From positions 219,035,679 through 219,099,678 of the forward strand of contig CM055265.1 in NCBI GenBank assembly GCA_029237695.1: 64,000 nucleotides of DNA, written 5' to 3'. How positions within the stretch are numbered: the first letter of the stretch is position 1; every line of letters starts with the position of its first letter. This document shows, piece after piece, positions 54,100-64,000 of this stretch. This stretch comes from Conchocele bisecta. Taxonomy: Eukaryota; Mollusca; Bivalvia; Lucinida; Thyasiridae. Made by a program: the position numbers and the translations under genes. The notes under the pieces are model-generated. The model ran no database searches. It was not told the DNA's origin and was given only the letters and a program-made list of their open reading frames with translations.

Positions 54100-55409
54100 T
54101 GTTGCGTGGGCATTTTTTAGAACATTCCTGATGTTTGACTTCCTTACTGTCCCTTAACATTCATCACAAATGTGCTGTCACAATTTCATTTTTCCTCTAA
54201 TAACTTCCAGATGGTCATTGGTTTTTGCACATTTGTTGCGATTGTATAGTGGACAAAACAATACTCGGTCAACATTATCATCTGATTTCACCTGACTTTG
54301 ACCCATATTGTCATATCCAACTTTAGAAATACGTTTATTCGGCATATTTTCTTTCAGAAGGTGTTAGACAAAATGGGTTGCTCTATCTGTGAAGTGTCGT
54401 CCTTCCATTTTCTAATTCCCAGTTCTATTCCGCGAAGAACCGCGGCATAGAATGCTCGGAGACCTTGGAAAGAATGTATGTCAGAATAATACGCAATTTT
54501 CTTTAGCAATTACACCCACCCTTCTCGTTCTTCCTTGGACAACTTTGAATTCGAAATGATCTCCAATTCACCAGCGACAAACAATTTAAAGTCCAAATCA
54601 TCAAATTTGAGGGATTTGTTTACATACTCAAATTGCAAATTTGATTGTGGCAATTTTTGCGGATATTTGACGCTGTCAGAAGATGTAGGATCGATGCCCG
54701 ATTTATGTTTGTGTTTTTTGGAGAATGTAGATCTCTTCGAAGCCTTAGTGTCCATGGATGAAGAGGATGCGGATCAAACTGAATATTGATCAGATTCTAC
54801 ATCAGAATCAGGCTCGTCTGAACTGTCACTTAAACAATCACTATGTTTATCGTTTGAAACTAATCCAAAATCCAACATTTTCTTAAAGACTTGTTTCCTA
54901 AGGGAATTGTTCTTCCTCAGATCCTTAATTGAAAGTTTGTCCCCTTCCGCAGTGGAGGATGCCTCTGGTATACGAAAGGATTTTACACGTTTTTTGTCCG
55001 TGATGGACGTTTTAGCAGGGGTGAAATCTGGTTTTGCGCCGCACAATTTATCTGAAAAGTTCCTTTCCTTCTTCTTTAATTTGTCCAAATCCTTCTTCGT
55101 TCGTTCCAAACGTAGCAACAATTCTCTTTTCTCATTGTGCACACTCAGACGATGTTTCTCCTCCTCCGCCACAAGCAATTCCTCCCGCAACAATTGCAGT
55201 TCTTCTTCCTCCTGGGAACCGGAAACGGGCACCTGCTGTTGCTTGATGTATAATGCGCCATTTGACGGTAGCCCCAATAACGGACTCGGCGTCGTAAGTT
55301 GGGGAAAATTTGACACTGCCCCCCTTCCATTGTTAGCATATTGTTTGTAGTCTGCAATTTTCGTAGCAGCTACTCTTTTCGGCAGAACTATTGCGCTGAT
55401 GCAAATCAA
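54100..55409 (-). pseudogene. gag-like protein of the DIRS/Ngaro element
   Basis: A single frame from 55409 reads a charged coiled-coil-like part ('EEEELQLLREELLVAEEEKH', 'LLLRLERTKKDLDKLKKKE'), then acidic 'SDSSDEPDSDVESDQ', a TGA at 54774-54776, 'FKLFVAGELEIISNSKLSKE', a TAA at about 54510, then '[18 protein letters not shown]'. After a frameshift a Cys/His cluster follows at about 54265-54150: 'FCPLYNRNKCAKTND', 'QHICDEC'. Such zinc-binding clusters are usual in gag proteins of this group and would bind element RNA. Confidence 0.75.
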
Positions 55410-55770
55410 TCGTAATTATTATAGGTATGTAATAAGGAAAAGTTATATTCATTACGCAATCACGTCTTATTTGGAATTAATAAATATGTGAACTACTTTC
55501 GGCAAGGGAGATAATCAATATCACGCGAACTATTTTCATGCGAGCCAAGCGGATATTTCTGTTTATTAGTATATATAGTTTTAATGTATCTCCTGTAATA
55601 TATAATGATACATTACTTCGATATGTTATGGGTACTGATACATGTTGTTTCAATAGCGTATCTCTGTAACGGTATCGTTGTAGATGGAGTTGCAAAATAA
55701 TTTAATAATTATTACTTCAAATGGTTGCGTAATACTGATAGCACTTCTGTATAAATGTAATCGTCGTAAA
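55410..55770. other. possible 5' flank of the retroelement
   Basis: AT-rich and non-coding. No inverted or split direct repeat matching the 50.7-kb side was found by eye. Confidence 0.35.
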
Positions 55771-55872
55771 TGGCGCAATAGTCGCGAGGTTAAGGTCGCC
55801 GACTTTTATGATTTAATTACCGATTCCCGAAAGGTCGTGGGTTCGAACCTCGACTTGGTATTTTTTTTTTTC
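55771..55872 (+). repeat. tRNA-like sequence with Pol III-type boxes and T-run
   Basis: TGGCGCAATAGTCGCGAGG resembles box A, and GGTTCGAACCTC is a perfect box B (GGTTCGANNCC). A run of ten or more T follows directly, as in Pol III terminators. Spacing suggests a long-variable-arm (Leu/Ser-like) tRNA origin. Acceptor and T stems pair poorly, so a tRNA pseudogene or SINE head is more likely than a working tRNA. Confidence 0.5.
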
Positions 55873-56179
55873 TCCATATATATTATTTTTCAGATTTTAA
55901 TATATTCACAATTTTATGATTTTAATACAAATAGCTATAAATATGTTTTTTTAAGTTTGAGGTACTGTCTATACCATATAATTTTTTAATGTCCCAAAAT
56001 CTATTTAATTTTCGGACAGCAAACATTTTTTTATGAATTTGAAATAATTATTGTACGTCCTCCATCTGATCACAACACTGTTGGAACTTCGCATGTGGCT
56101 ACCACGACCAGAATTCACTGACAGCAAACACAGAATTTGGCGTCTATTTATTAAATTATTATTTTTTATTTTATTTGAA

Positions 56180-56425
56180 TTCCGCGTTAGCGCTGAATTT
56201 TGTGTCAACACCATTTACCGAAAATATTGGTGATTTTCTAAACAAATATCGGAGAAATGCGGCTATATATTTTGTGTCAATTTTCAACACCATTTACGGA
56301 AAAAAAATACTGATTTTTTAAAACAATATCGGCACAACTAAATACGGTGATAGAATTTGTGTCGACTTTTCAACACCATTTACGGAAATTATTACTGATT
56401 TTCTAAAAACAATATCGGCGAAGGT
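56180..56425 (+). repeat. three tandem units containing TTTTCAACACCATTTACGG
   Basis: Units near 56190, 56268 and 56352 each read 'attttgtgtc', 'caacaccatttacggaaa', 'actgattttctaaa', 'caatatcgg'. A reversed relative is at about 8045-8115. Non-coding. Confidence 0.8.
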
Positions 56426-59400
56426 GTACTGAACTACTTTTTCTTTTAAATAACCAGCCGTCTAATAGATCTGTGTATACTCGAGAGTATATCGTTAATT
56501 GTCATGTTGTCTCCGACAGTGAGGTGTTGCGGCACACATCAAAACGACACGTCAATTTCAAAACATTGCCTAAGGGTCAGTCAACATTTACTGTGTGGTG
56601 TCATCAGATCAACACCTCGTCACACACGGTTGCATTATCGTTTTTTTCCACACAAAGCGACGTGTATTTACAACTAGATCTGTGTAATGTGTCGGGTGTA
56701 GCCAAAGACCATACATAAATTCGTAATTAGTCACAGATGTAGCCTTAAAATATAATCAATTTCCTTAAATTACGTCCGCAAGTTGACAGATATTTCAGAG
56801 CAGACGTCATCGTAATTTGCCGTTATTAATTTCCAAAATTAACCGTATATTCTGTAAATGGCGTTGAAAGTTGATAATAAATTAAGACCAGATTAGTACG
56901 TTAAATCGCTATTTAGACGACAACAGACGACCCGATGAGAGAGTAATACCGTTTACGCGTATCCAATGTTAAATATACATCGTTATTTTTTTATGACTTT
57001 CGTAGTTTTTACCGAGAAATTCAAACCGTTTCTATTATTGGGGAACATAATATCATGATTAGCACGCCGTTTCACTAAGCTGGGGCTACTCAGGGAATGG
57101 GATTACACGGTCTATTGTTTACACTGGATTAATGGCGGTCCCCATGAGGTATCAGGTAAATCTTATTTTTCAATAATATGACTGTGGTTTATTCCTTTTA
57201 GTGATGACCATGTTCCAGCCGTTAACACTTATTTAGCAGCATTACTTATGTAGTTAGTCTGAACATTCTGCAGAGAAATTTGAATTGGACGGAATCGAGC
57301 GTTGTTTAAACTTAGTCCGGTTCATATGCACAGGCCAAAATATGAACTGAAAATGGCGCTTTGTGTGACAGAAATCTGTACGCAGACGAATAAAAAAAAT
57401 ATTTTGTTATAAATATCACATATAGCGAAACAGCGGTAGCATCTACTGTTTTAATAATATGCATGCATATTGTAATTAATGTTTAATAGTGATATTCTTA
57501 TGAATAATATACGATACTATGGTTTATACTCCAGCACTATGTTTTAAGGCTGTGTGATTTTCCTCAATATAAGCTGGATTAAGTAATACTTATATTCATG
57601 CGCTTCATGAGAACATCAATACATTTAAAATATACAAATATTACTTAAAGGGGTACCGATATGATACATTTTAATAATATAAATATTGAAAATACACATT
57701 ACAATCGCTTACAACATACGTTATTGATCGAAAATAGTCACTGCATCGTGACCTATTTGACCGTATTACCTATTGCGCGGGTACCTCATCATACCTACTG
57801 TTTACATAGGTAACTGGGGTTATAGTGAGGTATGCTCGCTAATACAATGTTTGCGTAATGTTTAATTCGTCTCTGCCATACTGCAGCTTGCAACAGACTA
57901 AGACAAGATGGCTGACTCGAATACAATTGAGAGAAAATTATTTCAAACTGTCACAATGACTGGAAAGCACAAACTGATGAGAGAAAACTGAGCGCTTGCA
58001 ACTCCGAAGGGAAATAATTATTGATCAATGAAAAGCCAGAATCAAGTTGTTTGGAAGACAACTCTTCTATAATACAAATTCCAGATATGAACAAAACGAA
58101 AGCGCAAGGGAATTAATCACAAAATACAAATTTACATGAAACGAAATGACAATCTCTGTTAATAGTAATTAACATTTTGTATGCATTAACACATTCCCTA
58201 TGTTGTTTTCCACTGCATACAACATTTTTCTGCAAATATATGGGATTTTGCTTTCATCTGTGTCATGCTGGCAACGATTTCAGTTGCAGAAGAGTACGAA
58301 ACTGCTGCTCGGAATTTTCGTCCGAAATATTGGCAGCCATTTTATCTGTCACAAAGGCAGGTTTACTGCTCGAAAACAAAACGGTCGGTACCAGTACAGA
58401 CTATGATCAGTGTGACAAGGTGTGATTGCAGAATTGGTACAATTAACAAGTATTAGTGCAAACTCCGCATGGGATATTTGAAATCCATGTTGTGAAATGT
58501 GTGTAAACACAGCAGAGTGCAGACAGCTTGTGTATTATGTATGAATTGGTTTTTGTTGTTAATATAGCTCTTGTACGTCAGGTAGCAAGTGCATGCAGCA
58601 AACAGATTATGTGAATATGTGAAGTAAACATAATCACAAATAAGTTTCGGCCTCGGTCGCAGGCCCGAAAACTCCATAAATTGCCTAAAATGTGTGAGGA
58701 CTGCCACCAAATGGCATTATCGCCGAATAGTACCTCAATATACTACCTGTGAAATCACTTGGTATATCATGTCAGGCACATGTGTACATTATTATCTATA
58801 TGTACCGCAATCTGACAGATCATTTAGCCACGTTTATAATTGGTCACTTTACTAGATGACATACGTTTGGAAAAAGTTAATTGTCGAAAACATCCATACA
58901 ACCATACAGGGGCAAATGTACGTCAGTGTATCAAGCCGGCACCGCATATAAATTCTTGTCACACGATAGTTTTATAAGTTTGAATGTAACATGTATGTGT
59001 ATAAGATAATTTCCAAAACATCCAGGTGTAGTATTTGGAAACCAGGTTCAGAGTAATTTCAAGGTGACTGAACTGCATGCATATTTGTCCGAATAACGAT
59101 ATTGTCAGGATAATTTGCAGTTCGCATTGAACTGATAACTGTATAAATTGTTCAAAAGATCTGAATAATATATATTTTGTATATTAATAGAAGAAAAACA
59201 TACGTATGTATTCAATGCATGGCGGTTATATTTTCAAAATGGCCACGAGAAAACTGCTTTTTCATTCAAGTAGACTGGCCTGTGAATCACGTATCAGCGT
59301 AATTTCATGTATACATGCCTATAGTTGTCGTTCAAAGTATGAACTAAAAAATGTAGGCCTTTTCATATACTCTACACATTCATTACTTTGCTCTTAAGAA

Positions 59401-59679
59401 AGTGAAATAATTCAACATGATTCTGCTTTTCATAATACTTTATTTGATAGCAATGATTTAACAATCACGACAACCATGTTTAACATATAACTTGTGAAGT
59501 AGAGACCAAAGTAGAGAAAAAGTCAAATACGTGTACTTGATTTGGATGCCTGAATCCCCGTATTCAATACTAAAGAATTGAACAATACATCATAACGATA
59601 TGTGTCAAGTATTGGATGAGTCTTGTCATGGATTATTGTATCATTTGCTAGTTAAGTATGTACATGCTGTGCATATATG
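56426..59679. other. no supported gene
   Basis: AT-rich. About 56745-56890 contains diverged family B words (AAGTTGACAGAT, GGCGTTGAAAGTTGA). Two start-like sites (ATGGCTGAC near 57908 plus; ATGGCTGCC near 58343 minus) open short frames without clear donors, so no gene is called. Confidence 0.4.
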
Positions 59680-59960
59680 AGGTACGTCAAGCTATATTCC
59701 GAACGAAAACAGGTAAAGCCTGTGGACCGGATGGAATACCGTAAGATGTAATACGTAATGACACAGCAGTATCATTTCTGCATATTGTGTTAACATATGT
59801 CTACGGTCTGGAAAGGTCCCTTCCGAGTGGGGGAAAGGTATCATTAATCCTATACCGAAGTTAGGCACCACGGATCATAAAGACCCACTTTCCTATAGGG
59901 GCATAATACAGGCTCCCGTTTTGTTTGAGCTGTTCCAGTTGCTAAAAATAACGACCCCAT
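59680..59960 (+). pseudogene. reverse-transcriptase scrap of a non-LTR element
   Basis: 'TKTGKACGPDGIP' (RT motif 0/1 region), a TAA at 59742, and after a frameshift 'VPSEWGKGIINPIPKLGTTD' and 'HKDPLSYRGI' (motifs 1-2). Downstream text degrades quickly. It is an isolated fragment of a LINE different from those at 25.7 and 47.0 kb. Confidence 0.8.
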
Positions 59961-60001
59961 ATGAATAAGGATGTTATGACAAAATTCAGACTGGACTTGA
60001 C

Positions 60002-60915
60002 TATGAAAATTATCATAATATGTCACCACATTTTAGTAGCCAACGACTGATTTTATAGAGTGCATCTCTCTACAATCTCCTTAGCCTTCAAGCATTATGA
60101 AACTTTTCATAAGAATTGCTCTGTAATACCCAGTTCAACCACCGTTGTTACTCACATATTGAAGTCACTATGAAAATGTTCATAACATTCCGTTCTCAGA
60201 CAAACAATAGTCATTATGAAAATGTCCATAAACCGTACTATCGCTCCACCTATTACATTTTTCATAAACCGTACTATCCATCTCACTATGAAAATTTTCA
60301 TAACATGTAATATCCTTTTCGCTATGAACATTTTCATAAAGTGTAATATCACTCTCACTATGAAGATTTTTTATCAAATGTAATATACCTCTCACTATGA
60401 AAATTTTCATAAACCGTTCTATCACTCTCACATATTGAAGTCGCTATGAAAGTTTCATAACATTACAGTTTTCAGGCAAATATTGGTCGCTATGAAAATG
60501 TTCAAAAACGTACCATCGCTTCCACATATTGTAGTCGCTATGAACATTTTCATAACATTCCCGTTCTCAGACAAACATTAGTCGCTATGAAAATGTTCAT
60601 AAACGTCACTATGAAAGCATAAAGCGCACATACGAAACTTGTCAATATATATTCTCAGACCAACTTCAAAACTACTCGTTTTTTCGCCTCTAAGCGTTAT
60701 GAAAATTTGCATAGCAACTAATTAACAACATTCACCGGTGAAACTACCGTTGTAACGTTGTTAATCACATACATCTGATGAGGTCAATATGAAATGGTTC
60801 ATACTATTTTCGTTCTGAAACGAGCATTTGCCACTATGAACTTGTGCATAAAATGCAGTTAGGTTTACTAATTTTTCCTATTGGCGGTTATTTGTCACTA
60901 TGTTAATGTTCCAAA
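60002..60915. repeat. array of TATGAAAATTTTCATA palindromic boxes
   Basis: About 18 boxes of the 16-bp near-palindrome TATGAAAATTTTCATA, preceded by CAC/CGC and usually followed by AAC. Starts include 60002, 60096, 60169, 60215, 60251, 60287, 60323, 60359, 60396, 60445, 60491, 60539, 60586 and 60698. From 60215 to 60359 the step is exactly 36 bp. Spacers carry GTAATATCACTCTC-like text or 'attccgttctcagacaaaca'. Frames on the minus strand stay open only because 36 is a multiple of 3. Confidence 0.88.
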
Positions 60916-62163
60916 AATAAGTCAAGTTAACGGACTTTCTGAATTATACCATAACTGCGGCACGTGTAATACGCATTGTGAAATACAACACCTATTTAAG
61001 CTAATAACGATATACAATGTATCTTGCTTTAGAAACATGACGGGCGTTTCATTCATGGAATAGCGAACTGTAGACCCTGATGAGACTACACGGATGTGCA
61101 TACTGCGCTGGTGGCATAACCAATATGCCCCATTTTTCCAATCTCGTCCACAAATACAGTTGTTATACGCAAACAATGAATAAGTACTAAACCTTGGATT
61201 TTAATGTGGGGCATGCACAATAAAGCAGACTGTCTATACATACATGCAAGTGTTGCCAAGTAACAAAACAGTTCAGTGAAATCGACCTTAAACAGTCGGA
61301 CATGGTGTTCTAATTCACATGTATACACACGTGTCGTTATCAACTATAATTTGTCTTCCTTACGCATCAGTAATCAGAAATAAACGTTCGTTCCATCAAA
61401 TAGATTAACGTATTCCTGTAGTATAAACAAACGAGTTAAAAGGTGATGTCACAAGTCATGATCGGAAACAGTGCAACATAGAAAGAAAGTCCCAAATAAC
61501 AAATTAATCCATATGAAATTCATCACGCGCAAATGACGCCAACCTTACAGTATGGCTACATGTAGATATGATTATCATAATACGTGTATGTAGGGTTGAC
61601 CCTAAGCCAAAATAATTAACGTATACATGCCTGAGTAAAAGTGATCCGCAGTAAAAACGAAAAGCGAGACGTGCCGCCGAAATTATACTGCATGGTCAGT
61701 CCAGGCTACCCAAGTGCCAGTCAGGGTCGGTTATCTAATCAATGGGTTCATACGTTCAGTCGGTCAATCAGATGGTTCATGATATTCGCGTTAAAAACGA
61801 TGCGGGCGGGATTAAATGCTGCGCCGGTATTCATGTCTGGATGCATGACTAACCCTTACAATGCTGAATTCCATTTTGTCGTCTGCCTTTTATTATATTT
61901 TTTCCACCGGTATCGGTAGAGCCGGTGGCATATCGTGTTTGGACTGTGTGTCCGTGTGTCCGTCCGGCACATTAAGAAGTTCGCCGGAATTTCTAAAATA
62001 AATATGCCACCCTGTGGAATTCGTGTGCCGACAGGCACCTGATAATTGTCTCCAATGTAGACAATTATCATGTACTGTCCAACATGAGCATTGTTAAAAC
62101 ATATCTGAAAAATAAAAAAAGCAAACGATACAGTTAATTACATAAGTTTAGTATTTTTCATTA
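60916..62163. other. repeat fragments, no gene
   Basis: 61060-61150 carries a half family A element ('ctgtagaccctgatgagact', 'cccatttttccaatc'). 61900-62040 carries 'ccaccggtatcggtagagcc' and 'gtccgtgtgtccgtccggca', a text style I associate with mollusc dispersed repeats. TGATAATTGTCT / AGACAATTATCA (62040-62070) is a perfect 12-bp hairpin. A 92-codon plus-strand frame at 61641 is unassigned. Confidence 0.45.
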
Positions 62164-64000
62164 CAAGACACGTGTATGTAGACACGTGTATGTAGACACG
62201 TAGACACGTGTATGTAGACACGTAGACACGTGTATGTAGACACGTGTATGTAGACACGTGTATGTAGACATGTATGTAGACACGTGTATGTAGACATGTA
62301 GACACGTGTATGTAGACTGTATGTTGACACGTGTATGTAGACATGTATGTAGACACGTGTATGTAGACATGTATGTAGACACGTGTATGTAGACATGTAT
62401 GTAGACACGTGTATGTAGACATGTATGTAGACACGTGTATGTAGACATGTATGTAGACACGTTTATGTAGACATGTATGTAGACACGTGTAGTGTATGTA
62501 GACACGTGTATGTAGACACGTGTATGTAGACAAGTGTATGTAGACTCGTGTATGTAGACACGTGTATGTAGACATGTATGTAGACACGTGTATGTAGATA
62601 TGTAGACACGTGTATGTAGACACGTGTATGTAGACACGTGTATGTAGACTCGTGTATGTAGACACGTGTATGTAGACATGTATGTTGACACGTGTATGTA
62701 GACACATGTAGTGTATGTAGACACGTGTATGTAGACACATGTAGTGTATGTAGACACGTGTATGTAGACACGTGTATGTAGACATGTATGTAGACACGTG
62801 TATGTAGACACGTGTAGTGTATGTAGACACGTGTATGTAGACACGTGAAGTGTATGTAGACACGTGTATGTATACACGTGTAGTGTATGTAGACACGTGT
62901 ATGTAGACACGTGTAGTGTAAGTAGACACGTGTAGTGTATGTAGACACGTGTATGTAGACACGTGTAGTGTATGTAGACACGTGTATGTAGACACGTGTA
63001 GTGTATGTAGACACGTGTATGTAGACACGTGTAGTGTATGTAGACACGTGTATGTAGACACGTGTATGTAGACACGTGTAGTTGTATGTAGACGTGTATG
63101 TAGACACGTGTAGAGTAGTAGACAGGTAGTGTATGTAGACACGTGTAGTGTATGTAGACACGTGTAGTGTATGTATACACGTGTAGTGTATGTAGACACG
63201 TGTAGTGTATGTATACACGTGTAGTGTATGTAGACACGTGTATGTAGACACGTGTAGTGTATGTAGACACGTGTAGTGTATGTAGACACGTGTATGTAGA
63301 CTGTATGTAGACACGTGTATGTAGACTGTATGTAGACACGTGTATGTAGACTGTATGTAGACACGTGTATGTAGACACGTGTATGTAGACTGTATGTAGA
63401 CACGTGTATGTAGACTGTATGTAGACACGTGTATGTAGACTGTATGTAGACACGTGTATGTAGACTGTATGTAGACACGTGTATGTAGACTGTATGTAGA
63501 CACGTGTATGTAGACACGTGTATGTAGACTGTATGTAGACACGTGTATGTAGACTGTATGTAGACACGTGTATGTAGACTGTATGTAGACACGTGTATGT
63601 AGACACGTGTATGTAGACTGTATGTAGACACGTGTATTGTAGACACGTGTATGTAGACTGTATGTAGACACGTGTATGTAGACACGTGTATGTAGACTGT
63701 ATGTAGACACGTGTATGTAGACACGTGTATGTAGACTGTATGTAGACACGTGTATGTAGACACGTGTATGTAGACTGTATGTAGGACGCTGTAGTAGACT
63801 GTATGTAGACACGTGTATGTAGACTGTACGTAGACACGTGTATGTAGACTGTATGTAGACACGTGTATGTAGACTGTATGTAGACACGTGTATGTAGACT
63901 GTATGTAGACACGTGTATGTAGACTGTATGTAGACACGTGTATGTAGACTGTATGTAGACACGTGTATGTAGACTGTATGTAGACACGTGTATGTAGACT
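62164..64000. repeat. E-box minisatellite: GACACGTGTATGTA units, runs off the window
   Basis: The basic unit is the 14-bp GACACGTGTATGTA. Variants are 11-bp GACTGTATGTA, 12-bp GACATGTATGTA and 19-bp GACACGTGTAGTGTATGTA. The right third (about 63290-64000) is dominated by a 25-bp higher-order unit (14 + 11). Each main unit holds ACACGTGT, an 8-bp palindrome with the CACGTG E-box; I estimate about 90 in the window. All three minus-strand frames stay open for about 1.8 kb simply because the unit lacks stops in any phase. These are not genes. Confidence 0.95.

Larger units (their letters stand above)
50745..55409 (-). mobile_element. decayed tyrosine-recombinase retrotransposon (DIRS/Ngaro type)
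   Basis: On the minus strand, in order: gag-like protein (55409-54100), the start of an RT ORF (about 53900-53640), end of RT plus RNase H (53627-52966), tyrosine recombinase (52960-51900) and an SGNH-hydrolase-like segment (51254-50745). Gag, RT-RH and YR in this order define DIRS-type elements, and I recall some Ngaro-type elements carrying a hydrolase-like ORF. There is no integrase, no protease and no visible methylase domain. The catalytic RT core is deleted, and family A sequence (51527-51905) interrupts the recombinase-hydrolase interval. Multiple stops make it a fossil. Terminal repeats were not recognised, so the true ends are unknown. Confidence 0.85.

Noticed and set aside
57908..57990. 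Possible first exon starting ATGGCTGACTCG
   Set aside because: Good start context but no convincing donor and no downstream exon; 27 codons only.
58260..58345. Possible first exon on the minus strand starting ATGGCTGCC
   Set aside because: Short frame ending in a stop, no clear donor, overlaps three open plus-strand frames without a recognised product.
60152..60431. Overlapping minus-strand frames of 68 and 83 codons
   Set aside because: They stay open because the core repeat period is 36 bp; amino-acid sequence simply repeats.
60002..60915. CRISPR-like alternation of repeat and spacer
   Set aside because: Repeats are palindromic and degenerate, spacers resemble one another, there are no cas genes, and the context is eukaryotic.
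61641..61919. 92-codon plus-strand frame with unusually GC-rich codons
   Set aside because: No domain recognised and it runs into dispersed-repeat text; could be foreign or a repeat, but nothing supports a call.
62138..63987. Very long minus-strand open frames (about 500-600 codons) in three phases
   Set aside because: They are translations of the 14/11/12/19-bp minisatellite, which has no stop in any minus-strand phase. The peptide cycles YIHVSTYTCLHTRV and has no independent support.

Overview
The window looks like AT-rich, repeat-saturated nuclear DNA from an animal, most likely a bivalve mollusc. This is inference from the repeat types (ACCTTTGACCTTTG-like stretches, GCGGCCATCTTGGAT tandem repeats, GATCAGGATCTGCACTG-type palindromic elements) and from a GT-AG split gene. 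The species is not established. Nothing suggests an operon, a bacterial replicon or a virus.

I could assemble only one host gene: a three-exon PLAC8-domain (onzin/cornifelin-type, cysteine-rich) gene on the minus strand. Its CDS is 39002..38885, 34802..34663 and 33481..33389, 116 codons, with clean splice sites at exon 2. Intron 1 (about 4.1 kb) is filled with palindromic elements and two tRNA-like SINEs. The gene lies between two regions (31.87-32.41 kb and 39.49-40.99 kb) that share sequence in inverted order.

The other coding signal comes from decayed retroelements. (a) 16.0-17.2 kb: a long uninterrupted frame from a non-LTR element whose reverse-transcriptase core is missing. (b) 22.4-23.7 kb: an ORF1p-like nucleic-acid-binding protein broken by a palindromic element and by a perfect palindrome. 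(c) 25.7-28.9 kb: a CR1/L2-like LINE with a 2A-like N-terminal motif, many breaks and a YADE active site. (d) 47.0-50.2 kb: a second, better preserved LINE of similar layout, with about 2.5 kb in one frame and only five stops. (e) 50.7-55.4 kb, minus strand: a tyrosine-recombinase retrotransposon (DIRS/Ngaro type) with gag, RT start, RNase H, recombinase and an SGNH-hydrolase segment, its RT core deleted. (f) 59.7 kb: a small RT scrap.

The rest is mainly non-autonomous repeats. At least ten families of long-palindrome MITE-like elements recur. Here they are labelled A (GATCAGGATCTGCACTG core), B (TCAAAAGTTGAC), C (CCCACTCAGTAGGCACA), D (GATCACGTGGTAC ends), E (CTGTTCCACGTTTT ends), F (TATACTTATCTAGCAAAG ends), G (arrays of TCCTAATTAGGA), H (TTGAACCGTC hairpin), I (31.9/40.8 kb) and others. 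Three repeat systems stand out because the unit is itself a palindrome or protein-binding-like motif in regular phase. They are element G (21-bp period, homeodomain-like CTAATTAG), the 60.0-60.9 kb array of TATGAAAATTTTCATA boxes (36-bp period in its core), and the 62.16-64.0 kb minisatellite dominated by ACACGTGT E-boxes, which runs off the window end.

All calls were made by eye from sequence and translation. Family names rest on recognised motifs, not on database searches.
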